Source: Clostridia bacterium (lineage in GTDB: Bacteria; Bacillota_A; Clostridia; Christensenellales; Aristaeellaceae). Taken from it: 25,640 bases of DNA. Made by a program: the position numbers and the translations under genes. The notes under the pieces were generated by a model. It saw only the letters and a program-made list of their open reading frames with translations. It searched no databases and was not told the DNA's origin. This document shows, one piece after another, positions 15,189-22,003 of this stretch. Where the stretch lies: NCBI GenBank assembly GCA_017412025.1, contig JAFQOY010000077.1:1-25640 (forward strand). Reading direction: 5' to 3'. The first letter of the stretch is position 1. Every line of letters starts with the position of its first letter.

Positions 15189-16089
15189 GCAATACAGCCG
15201 CTATGTCGGCATTGTAGAAGAGACGATTGAAAAGCTTCTGCCGCAGACGCAGGAAGCGTTTGACGCAAGCGGCGAGCAGATGCCCGCTTATCTGTGCGAG
15301 GGCATGCGCTACAGCCTGCTTGCGGGAGGAAAGCGCATCCGTCCTGTGCTGCTGCTTGCTGCGGCGCAGATGCTGGGCGCTGAGCTTGACGAGGCGGCTG
15401 TTCCTGCCGCTGCGATCGAAATGATTCATACCTATTCGCTCATTCATGACGATCTTCCGGGTATGGACGACGACGATTACCGCCGGGGCAGATTGACCAA
15501 TCACAAGGTTTATGGCGTCGGGCATGCCATTCTCTCTGGCGACGGATTGCTGAATTACGCCTTTGAGTGCCTGCTGCGCAATGCGCTTGAGCATGGAAAA
15601 AACCTTGAGGGACATGTCAGGGCAGCGCAGGTGATTGCAGGCCGCGCAGGCGTGTGCGGCATGATTGCCGGACAGAGTATCGATCTGCTCAGCGAGCATA
15701 TGACGCCGGACGCCGAGCGCCTTCAGTACATTCATACGCATAAAACGGCAGATTTGCTGACGGCGCCGCTGCTGGCCGCCGCGTATATTGCCGGCGCTGA
15801 TGAAGCACAGATTGATGCGCTCAAATTGTTTGGCTGGTGCGTCGGTCTCGCCTTCCAGATCGACGATGATCTGCTGGACGTGGAGGGCGATGCGGCGCTG
15901 CTTGGCAAGCAGACCGGTATGGACGCGCAGCGCGGCAAAATGACCTGGCCTACCCTGGTGGGTGTTGACGCTTCGCGCGCCCGTTCTGCGCAGTTGTGGA
16001 AGCAGGCGGAAGAGGCGATGGACTGCTTTGGAGAACGCGGATGGTTTATGCGGGAGTTTGCCCGTCAGCTCAAGGAACGGAAAAAGTAA
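15175..16089 (+). CDS. ispA: Farnesyl diphosphate synthase (polyprenyl synthetase)
   Basis: This enzyme condenses IPP with DMAPP and GPP to make FPP. ATG 15175 is chosen because GAGGAG lies seven bases upstream. The 304 residues include GGKRIRP (51-57), the first aspartate-rich motif DDLPGMDDDD (92-101) and the second DDDLLD (230-235), plus a KQTGMDAQRGKMTWP stretch. The size fits a short-chain synthase, most likely FPP. It is upstream of the OLE locus, and dxs, the first step of the same pathway, is just downstream. Confidence 0.96.
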   Translation: MVYSEQYSRYVGIVEETIEKLLPQTQEAFDASGEQMPAYLCEGMRYSLLAGGKRIRPVLLLAAAQMLGAELDEAAVPAAAIEMIHTYSLIHDDLPGMDDDDYRRGRLTNHKVYGVGHAILSGDGLLNYAFECLLRNALEHGKNLEGHVRAAQVIAGRAGVCGMIAGQSIDLLSEHMTPDAERLQYIHTHKTADLLTAPLLAAAYIAGADEAQIDALKLFGWCVGLAFQIDDDLLDVEGDAALLGKQTGMDAQRGKMTWPTLVGVDASRARSAQLWKQAEEAMDCFGERGWFMREFARQLKERKK

Positions 16090-16112
16090 ACTGAAAGCAG
16101 GAGGATACGCTT

Positions 16113-16559
16113 GTGAGCATCATCGTTGAGATTCTCAGCAATCGCGTTATTCAGGCGGCGGCGCTCTCCTGGGCAATTGCGCAGGGGCTTAAGGTTTTCC
16201 TGACCCTGTTGATCAGCAGGAAATTTGACAGCTCGCGCATGTGGGGCTCAGGCGGCATGCCAAGCTCACATTCCTCGATGGTGTGCGCCATGATGATGGT
16301 TGTCGGTTTCCGCGAAGGCTTTACCTCCAGTATGTTTGCGCTTGCTGCGTGCTTTGCAGGCGTGGTGATGTATGATGCTGCCGGTGTGCGCCGCTCCGCA
16401 GGCAAAAATGCGGCGGTCATCAATCATCTTCTTGACGGTCTTGCCGGAAACGGATTTGTCTTTGATGAGGAGCGCCTCAAGGAGCTGGTTGGGCATACGC
16501 CGATTCAGGTATTGGCCGGAGCGCTTCTTGGCATTCTGGTCGGCACGCTGGCTGCATAA
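16113..16559 (+). CDS. Divergent PAP2 (DUF212) family membrane protein
   Basis: The 148 residues begin at GTG 16113, with AGGAGG 8 bases upstream. Motifs GGMPSSHSSM and the later YDAAGVRRSAGKNA are those of the DUF212/acidPPc family, related to PAP2 phosphatases and to B. subtilis YuiD. Three or four hydrophobic helices are visible. PAP2 enzymes act on lipid or prenyl phosphates, so a role on prenyl diphosphates is possible next to ispA, but the divergent family has no proven activity known to me. It is the last protein gene before the OLE promoter. Confidence 0.9.
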   Translation: MSIIVEILSNRVIQAAALSWAIAQGLKVFLTLLISRKFDSSRMWGSGGMPSSHSSMVCAMMMVVGFREGFTSSMFALAACFAGVVMYDAAGVRRSAGKNAAVINHLLDGLAGNGFVFDEERLKELVGHTPIQVLAGALLGILVGTLAA

Positions 16560-16580
16560 GCGTGGGTCAATACCTTTCTC

Positions 16581-16609
16581 TTGAGAGGTCTTGACAGCTA
16601 TGATATAAT
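16581..16609 (+). promoter_or_regulatory. Strong sigma-A-type promoter for the OLE RNA
   Basis: TTGAGA (16581-16586) and a perfect TATAAT (16604-16609) are separated by exactly 17 bases. The expected start is near 16616, one base before the first pairing strand of the RNA (16617-16624). The TTGACA at 16591 is only 7 bases from the -10 and cannot serve as the -35. Confidence 0.8.
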
Positions 16610-16615
16610 GATAAA

Positions 16616-17215
16616 CAGGTGGTGCAGTATTCTAGTCAGCAGAGTTCCCTCTGAAGACGGGGCTAAAAATCCGTTAAAGGGCATATCGATGAAGTTTCTG
16701 GTACCGGCTGCTGACGCCCAGTCGGGGGTCGGTGCTGGGAGTAAGAATTATGGGCGGCCGTCAATGGCATGATGGAGTTCGACCCATTTTTCGTGGAGGC
16801 ATGATGGCTTGCCATCATGAAAACCTGCATGGTGGTACAAAAGCTGCCTGCAGTGTAGCCTGCCTTGAGTGGTTGTGGTGGATCATGGAACAACGCGCGG
16901 TGACCAAAGGCTCACGGAAACCGCTGCGATCGCTGTGTGAAACCACGGCTGCAAAAGAGGCTAGGAAGGAACCGAGGCTGCCGAGGAAAGCTCCTAGACT
17001 GTCGATGAGGATATAGCAGGGATTACAGTGTGGTCTCAGTGGTAATTCGGTCGTGCGCACGGAAACGGCGCAACGTTCGTTTTCAAGGGAAACCGCTTCT
17101 ATGGCGACAGGAAGTAACGGACGGGGAAATCCTACCGAACCTATGCCGCAAGGTTTATTTGTTATATCACCACCTAATTCTGCATTGACGCCCACGCATG
17201 TTCGTGGGCTTTTTT
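16616..17215 (+). ncRNA. ole: OLE (Ornate Large Extremophilic) RNA
   Basis: The 600-nt interval has no plausible gene but is rich in structure. Its ends pair: AGGTGGTG (16617-16624) with CACCACCT (17168-17175). Inside are GTCAGCAG (16635-16642) with CTGCTGAC (16708-16715), CCCAG (16717-16721) with CTGGG (16735-16739), a hairpin CATGATGG / CCATCATG closed by a CUUG tetraloop (16800-16819), and CTAGGA (16961-16966) with TCCTAG (16992-16997). It has its own promoter and terminator. OLE RNA is about 610 nt and is known from Firmicutes between ispA and dxs, directly before the gene for its membrane partner OapA; all of that holds here. It is not RNase P RNA or tmRNA, since it lacks their signature sequences. 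In Halalkalibacterium halodurans, OLE ribonucleoprotein sits at the membrane and matters under alcohol, cold and Mg2+ stress. The identification rests on structure and synteny, without a covariance search. Confidence 0.88.
17190..17215 (+). terminator. Intrinsic terminator of the OLE RNA
   Basis: GCCCACG (17190-17196) pairs with CGTGGGC (17203-17209) over a 6-base loop, followed by TTTTTT (17210-17215). It lies 14 bases beyond the closing stem of the RNA and 36 bases before the oapA start. Confidence 0.92.
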
Positions 17216-17251
17216 AAGATTTGATGGGTTAGCATATCGGAGTGAAATGCT

Positions 17252-17851
17252 GTGAGTAAAAGAGAAAAGAACAAACCGGGCAAACAAAAATGGATACTGA
17301 CAGTCGTTTGCATCTCTTTTGTTCTTTCGATCGTGATGTCCTTCGTGACGAGTATATTTGTCGAGTCTGCCGGTATCCTGGTTGCGCTGCTGTCGCTGAT
17401 TGCGCTGGTGCTGACAGGCATCGTCACGGATGTGATCGGCGTGGCGGTTACATCGGCCAATGAGCAGCCGTTTATCGCTATGGCCTCAAAGCGCATCGCA
17501 GGTGCGCGTCAATCGCTGTACCTCATCCGCAGGGCGGAACGTGTGTCCAGCCTGCTTAACGATGTGGTCGGCGACATTGTCGGCATCGTATCCGGTTCAG
17601 CAGGTTCTGTGATAGCGCTGTATCTGGTCTCGCTCGGGCTGCGCAGCGCCGTAGCATCCATGATGGTGACTGCGTTTACGTCCGCCTTCATGATCGGCGG
17701 CAAGGCCTACGGCAAGGGGATCGCCATTGAATACAGTGACAGGATCGTGCTCTTTGTTGGCAGAGTCATGGCTTTTTTCAGCATGAAAAAAAGAAAAAGC
17801 TGCCGCAGGAAAAGCGCACAGAAGCAGAAAAAACGCAAGGAGGCGCAGTAA
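17252..17851 (+). CDS. oapA: OLE-associated membrane protein OapA
   Basis: The 199 residues start at GTG 17252 with GGAG nine bases upstream. Four hydrophobic segments lie at about 16-37, 41-60, 110-129 and 133-150. A DxxxD motif (D104-V-V-G-D108) sits just before the third helix; this motif is known from OapA. The stretch DVIGVAVTSANEQPF (60-74) looks strongly conserved in kind. The last 21 residues are almost all Lys/Arg/Gln (179-199), suited to contact RNA, although that is inference. Known OapA proteins bind OLE RNA and hold it at the membrane, and their gene lies directly downstream of the RNA, as here. It abuts dxs with no gap. Confidence 0.88.
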   Translation: MSKREKNKPGKQKWILTVVCISFVLSIVMSFVTSIFVESAGILVALLSLIALVLTGIVTDVIGVAVTSANEQPFIAMASKRIAGARQSLYLIRRAERVSSLLNDVVGDIVGIVSGSAGSVIALYLVSLGLRSAVASMMVTAFTSAFMIGGKAYGKGIAIEYSDRIVLFVGRVMAFFSMKKRKSCRRKSAQKQKKRKEAQ

Positions 17852-19744
17852 ATGCCTTTTACGCTGCTGCCGGGAATTCATGGCCCGGATGATGTAAAAA
17901 AGCTGTCAATTGAAGAGTGTCAGACGCTTGCAAGGGAGCTGCGCCAGACCATCATCGATACCGTTTCCTGCCAGGGCGGGCATCTGGCGTCCAATCTTGG
18001 CGATGTGGAGCTGACCATTGCGCTGCACAGGGCGTTTAACAGTCCTGAAGACAAGATCCTCTTCGACGTTGGACACCAGATTTATGCGCATAAGCTGCTG
18101 ACCGGCCGCCAGCAGATGTTTTCTACGCTGAGGTCTTATCGGGGCATGAGCGGTTTTCCCTGCAGGGCGGAGAGCGAGCATGACCTGTTTGATACGGGGC
18201 ATTCCTCTACGGCGATTTCCATGGCATTGGGGCTTGCACGCGCAAGGGATCTGCAGGGAGGCGGACACCACGTTGTTGCGGTTGTTGGCGACGGCGCGCT
18301 TACCGGCGGCATGTGCTACGAGGCGATGAACGACGCCGGAAACGGAAAAAACCGGCTCATTGTCATCCTCAATGATAACGAGATGTCGATTTCCAGGAAT
18401 GTCGGCGCGCTTTCCAATTATTTCAAGCATTTGCGCGCCAGCGCATCCTGGTACGGCGGGAAAAAGCGCATCCGGAATTATCTGGAAAAAATCCCCTGCG
18501 TTGGCGGCAGGGTTGCCGGCCTGATGGAAAAGGCCAAGAACATGATCAAGTCCGTCGTGACGGAAGGCGAGATGTTTGAGGCGCTGGGCTTCCGCTATCT
18601 TGGCCCGTTTGACGGCCATAATATCGAAGAGATGGAGCACGTATTTGAGGAGGCCAAGCAGGTCTGCGATACGCCGGTGCTCATTCATGTCATCACGAAA
18701 AAGGGTTATGGGTACGAGCTTGCCGAGCAGCAGCCGGAAAAATTCCACGGCGTTGCGCCGTTCCGCGTGGAAAACGGGCGAAAGCGCAGCCAGTCCGGCG
18801 GTGAAAGCGCCGCGCAGGCAGCGGGAAAGGCGCTTGCTGCGCTGGCTGATCGGGATCAGCGTGTTGTGGCTATCACGGCGGCAATGTCCGGCGGCACAGG
18901 CCTGAGCGAGTTTGAAAAGCGTCATCCGGAACGCTTCTTTGACGTCGGCATTGCCGAGCAGCATGCCGTCAGCATGGCGGCGGGGCTTGCGCGCGCGGGC
19001 GTCAGGCCGTATTTTGCGGTGTATTCCACGTTCCTTCAGCGCGCCTATGATCAGATCGTGCACGACGTATGCCTGCAGAATCTGCCGGTATGCATCCTGT
19101 CGGATCACGTAGCGCTGGTTGGCGACGACGGAAAGACGCATCACGGCGTACTCAGCGTTCCGATGCTGATGAGCATTCCGAACATGACCCTGCTTGCGCC
19201 GCGTGATACGCAGTGCATTCGCGATGCGGTCGCTCTGTCGCTTGATGTAAGCGGTCCCTGCGTGATTCAGTATCCAAAGGATGGCATCGAGCCGTATGGC
19301 GAGCCTTCCGATGGACAGGCGCTGGCGGTTGGAAAGTGGCAGACGCTGCGCGAGGGGACGGACTGCATGCTTCTGGCGTATGGCCGGATGACGAAGCATG
19401 CCGTTTTGGCTGCGAAGCAGCTTGAAAAAGAGGGGCTCTCTGTCGGCGTGGTTGATTGCTGGTCCATTCGACCGATGGACATGGATTGTCTGAAGAAGCT
19501 CTTTGACAGCGGAATCCGGCTGATCACGATTGAAGAGGGCGAAATGATCGGCGGATTCGGCTCGGAGATCGCAAGGCTCTGCGTGGAACATGGCGCTAAG
19601 GAGCCTGCGGCCGTGTTGGGACTGCCCAACAGATTTATTGCGCATGGCTCGGTGGATCAGCTGCTTGAGGAATGCGGGCTGATGCCGGAACAGATTGCAG
19701 AGCGAATCAGGGATGCGCTTGCACGGGAGAAGAAGCATGGCTGA
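17852..19744 (+). CDS. dxs: 1-deoxy-D-xylulose-5-phosphate synthase
   Basis: Dxs joins pyruvate and glyceraldehyde-3-phosphate, the first step of the MEP isoprenoid pathway (and of thiamine and pyridoxal routes), using thiamine diphosphate. The 630 residues contain GGHLASNLG (H44), FDVGHQIYAHK (H75), the thiamine-diphosphate motif GDGALTGG (146-153) ending NDN (174-176), and the catalytic glutamate in GIAEQHA (E369). Length is normal. AGGAGG lies in the end of oapA, and the ATG follows that stop directly, so dxs and oapA form one unit. Its last 8 bases overlap tlyA. Confidence 0.98.
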   Translation: MPFTLLPGIHGPDDVKKLSIEECQTLARELRQTIIDTVSCQGGHLASNLGDVELTIALHRAFNSPEDKILFDVGHQIYAHKLLTGRQQMFSTLRSYRGMSGFPCRAESEHDLFDTGHSSTAISMALGLARARDLQGGGHHVVAVVGDGALTGGMCYEAMNDAGNGKNRLIVILNDNEMSISRNVGALSNYFKHLRASASWYGGKKRIRNYLEKIPCVGGRVAGLMEKAKNMIKSVVTEGEMFEALGFRYLGPFDGHNIEEMEHVFEEAKQVCDTPVLIHVITKKGYGYELAEQQPEKFHGVAPFRVENGRKRSQSGGESAAQAAGKALAALADRDQRVVAITAAMSGGTGLSEFEKRHPERFFDVGIAEQHAVSMAAGLARAGVRPYFAVYSTFLQRAYDQIVHDVCLQNLPVCILSDHVALVGDDGKTHHGVLSVPMLMSIPNMTLLAPRDTQCIRDAVALSLDVSGPCVIQYPKDGIEPYGEPSDGQALAVGKWQTLREGTDCMLLAYGRMTKHAVLAAKQLEKEGLSVGVVDCWSIRPMDMDCLKKLFDSGIRLITIEEGEMIGGFGSEIARLCVEHGAKEPAAVLGLPNRFIAHGSVDQLLEECGLMPEQIAERIRDALAREKKHG

Positions 19745-20555
19745 TAAAAAGAGAGTGGACGTCGCGCTTGTGGAGCGCGGAATGGCTTCAAGCCGGGAAA
19801 AGGCGCAGGCGCTGGTGATGTCGGGCGTCGTGTATATCGGCGAAAACAAGGTCACCAAGCCTTCGGTCACAGTCACTGAAGCGGATGAGCTGATTGTGCG
19901 CAGCACCGGCACGGGCTATGTCAGCCGCGGCGCGCTGAAGCTGGAGAAGGGGCTTAAGGTCTTTGACGTCAATCCGACCGGCGTGGTTGCGATGGATCTG
20001 GGTGCTTCAACGGGCGGATTTACGGATGTGCTGCTCAAAAACGGCGCGGCGCATGTGTATGCGATCGACGTTGGATACGGCCAGCTTGACTGGTCGCTCC
20101 GCAACGATCCCCGCGTAACGGTGATGGAACGCACCAATGCGCGCTATCTGAAGGCGGAGGATCTGCCGCTTCATCCGACGCTGGGCGTGATGGATGTTTC
20201 TTTCATTTCCATTACGAAGATTCTGCCCGCAGCAGCGCAGATCATGGGCGATGACGGCGCGTTTATTTCGCTGATCAAGCCGCAGTTTGAGGCGGGACGT
20301 GACCGCGTGGGCAAAAAGGGCGTTGTGCGCGATGCGCAGGTGCACCGCGATGTGATTTGTGAGATCCTCAGCTTCATCGAAAACGATATGGGTTGGGCGG
20401 CGCAGGCGCTTTCTTTCTCGCCGATCAAGGGGCCGGAGGGCAACATTGAGTTCCTTGTGCATATTCTGCCGAAAGAACGTGCGACACATCGCGTGACGAT
20501 CGATGAGGTCAATGCGGTTGTTGAGCAGGCGCATGAAGGGCTTAAGGATATATAA
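19737..20555 (+). CDS. tlyA: TlyA family rRNA 2'-O-methyltransferase
   Basis: TlyA methylates 2'-OH groups of cytidines in 16S and/or 23S rRNA. ATG 19737 (with GGAGA upstream) is preferred to upstream frame extension because the protein then starts at the S4 domain. The 272 residues hold an S4 RNA-binding domain (about 5-65, VDVALVERGMASSREKAQ) and an FtsJ-type methyltransferase with SAM motif DLGASTGGF (87-95), K in SRGALKL, D in DVSFIS and K in LIKPQFE, which fit the family's K-D-K-E set. It overlaps dxs by 8 bases, as in many Firmicutes. Confidence 0.95.
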   Translation: MADKKRVDVALVERGMASSREKAQALVMSGVVYIGENKVTKPSVTVTEADELIVRSTGTGYVSRGALKLEKGLKVFDVNPTGVVAMDLGASTGGFTDVLLKNGAAHVYAIDVGYGQLDWSLRNDPRVTVMERTNARYLKAEDLPLHPTLGVMDVSFISITKILPAAAQIMGDDGAFISLIKPQFEAGRDRVGKKGVVRDAQVHRDVICEILSFIENDMGWAAQALSFSPIKGPEGNIEFLVHILPKERATHRVTIDEVNAVVEQAHEGLKDI

Positions 20556-20578
20556 TTGCTGGATTGAGAGGAAAATGC

Positions 20579-21463
20579 ATGATACGTCAGATCATGTTTT
20601 ATCTGAATAAAAGCAAACCCTCGGTGTATGATGCGGCCAAAAAGTGTGCGGAGATCTGCCTGTCCCGGGGAATTGTTCCCTGCTTTTTTGAGGAAGACCG
20701 GGAGCAGATTCAGGAGCATATGCCGCAGCTGGCCGGAAACGCCGCGTTCAGGACGCGGCCGGAACACGGAGAATGTGATTTTCTCTTTGTATTCGGCGGG
20801 GACGGCACAATGCTGCGCGCGCTTGATTCCTATGTCCGCTGTGACGTGCCGATGCTCGGCGTCAATCTGGGGAGAATGGGCTTTCTGCTTGAAACAGAGA
20901 TTGAAGAGCTGGATGAAGCGATCGCCTGTCTGTGTGAAGGGCGTTATCATATCGAACAGAGATTGATGCTCTGTGTGGAAGGATTCTGCGGCGGACGCAG
21001 TATTCAGGCCTATGCGACCAACGAGGTCTCTGTCTCGCGCGGTCTTTCGCAGAGAATGATTGCGCTGGACGCTTTTGCCGGTGATTTGCTCGTCGACCAC
21101 TATATTGCCGACGGTCTGGTGCTCTCAAGTCCAACAGGATCGACGGCATATTCGCTTTCCGCCGGCGGACCGATTGTTTCGCCCGATGTGAATTGCTTTG
21201 TCCTCTGCCCGATTTGTCCGCATTCGCTGCAGTCAAGACCGATCATCCTCTCCAGCGAGAAGCAGGTGAGGCTTCGCATCCGGATGAAAGAGATGCGCGA
21301 GGGCATTCTGCTCTCTGTTGACGGCCAGGCGGTTTCCAGCATGAGCAATCTGGAAGAGGTCAGGATTTTCCGCTCGCCGCATAATGCGCAGCTGGTGCGC
21401 TTTTCAAAGGAGAAAAACTACTTTTCATTGCTGAAAGATAAGCTCGCGCAGTGGAGTCTGTAG
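20579..21463 (+). CDS. nadK: NAD kinase
   Basis: NadK phosphorylates NAD to NADP. ATG 20579 has GAGAGGAAAA just upstream and puts the first beta strand where the family has it; a TTG at 20564 is possible but less likely. The 294 residues carry GGDGT (73-77), the NEVSVSRG segment and SPTGSTAYSLSAGGP, all diagnostic. Its place between tlyA and argR is common. Confidence 0.97.
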   Translation: MIRQIMFYLNKSKPSVYDAAKKCAEICLSRGIVPCFFEEDREQIQEHMPQLAGNAAFRTRPEHGECDFLFVFGGDGTMLRALDSYVRCDVPMLGVNLGRMGFLLETEIEELDEAIACLCEGRYHIEQRLMLCVEGFCGGRSIQAYATNEVSVSRGLSQRMIALDAFAGDLLVDHYIADGLVLSSPTGSTAYSLSAGGPIVSPDVNCFVLCPICPHSLQSRPIILSSEKQVRLRIRMKEMREGILLSVDGQAVSSMSNLEEVRIFRSPHNAQLVRFSKEKNYFSLLKDKLAQWSL

Positions 21464-21502
21464 GAGCAGAACCGGACAGCGCTGATCATAAGGAGGAATT
21501 CC

Positions 21503-21952
21503 ATGAAGGCAAAACGACAGGCTCTGATTCGTGCGATTGTCGAGGAGCAGAGCATTCAGACGCAGGAAGAGCTGGCTGAGGCGCTGCGCGCGCATGGCAT
21601 GGTCGTCACGCAGGCGACCGTTTCCCGCGATATCAAAGAGATGCATCTGCTCAAGGTGCTTGCTGACGACGGTGGTTATCGTTATGCCACGATGGAAAAG
21701 GGCGATCAGGGAATGAATGACAGGCTGATCCGCATGCTTTCTGATTCCGTTGTGGAGATGAACAGCGTCAACAACCTGATCGTGATCCGCACGCTGCCGG
21801 GCAGCGCACATGTCGCTGCGGAGGCTGTGGACAGCCTGAAATGGGGAGAAATCCTGGGCACCATTGCTGGCGACAATACAATCCTCGTGATTGTGCGTTC
21901 CAACGATGAGGTTGAGACGGTGATGAAGCATTTCCGCGGAATCATCAAGTAA
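21503..21952 (+). CDS. argR: Arginine repressor ArgR
   Basis: ArgR is a hexameric, arginine-responsive repressor of arginine genes. The 149 residues hold a winged helix-turn-helix (about 5-65, with VTQATVSRDIKEMHL) and the C-terminal arginine-binding hexamer domain. The binding loop reads GTIAGDNT (119-126): the second of the usual paired aspartates is Asn (N125), which may tune ligand binding. AAGGAGG lies ahead of the ATG. Its position before recN is conserved in Firmicutes. Confidence 0.96.
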   Translation: MKAKRQALIRAIVEEQSIQTQEELAEALRAHGMVVTQATVSRDIKEMHLLKVLADDGGYRYATMEKGDQGMNDRLIRMLSDSVVEMNSVNNLIVIRTLPGSAHVAAEAVDSLKWGEILGTIAGDNTILVIVRSNDEVETVMKHFRGIIK

Positions 21953-22003
21953 TCAGGAACAGACGCGCGCCTCCCGGGCGGCGTGAATGGCAGGAGGAAG
22001 GCT

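Noticed and set aside
16571..16590. Possible terminator after the DUF212 gene (ACCTTTCTCTTGAGAGGT)
   Set aside because: The stem is short and imperfect, has a two-base loop, and is not followed by a T tract; it overlaps the OLE -35 element.
16732..17016. A 94-codon plus-strand frame inside the OLE RNA
   Set aside because: No ribosome site, atypical composition, and the interval is better explained by paired RNA segments.
16616..17215. RNase P RNA or tmRNA as the identity of the large non-coding RNA
   Set aside because: The conserved RNase P core (GAGGAAAGTCC-type) and the tmRNA acceptor end and tag reading frame are absent, while OLE size, synteny and the OapA neighbour all fit.
17906..19912. 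A 668-codon minus-strand frame opposite dxs
   Set aside because: It is antisense to an unmistakable dxs with all active-site motifs. High GC content makes long antisense frames common here.
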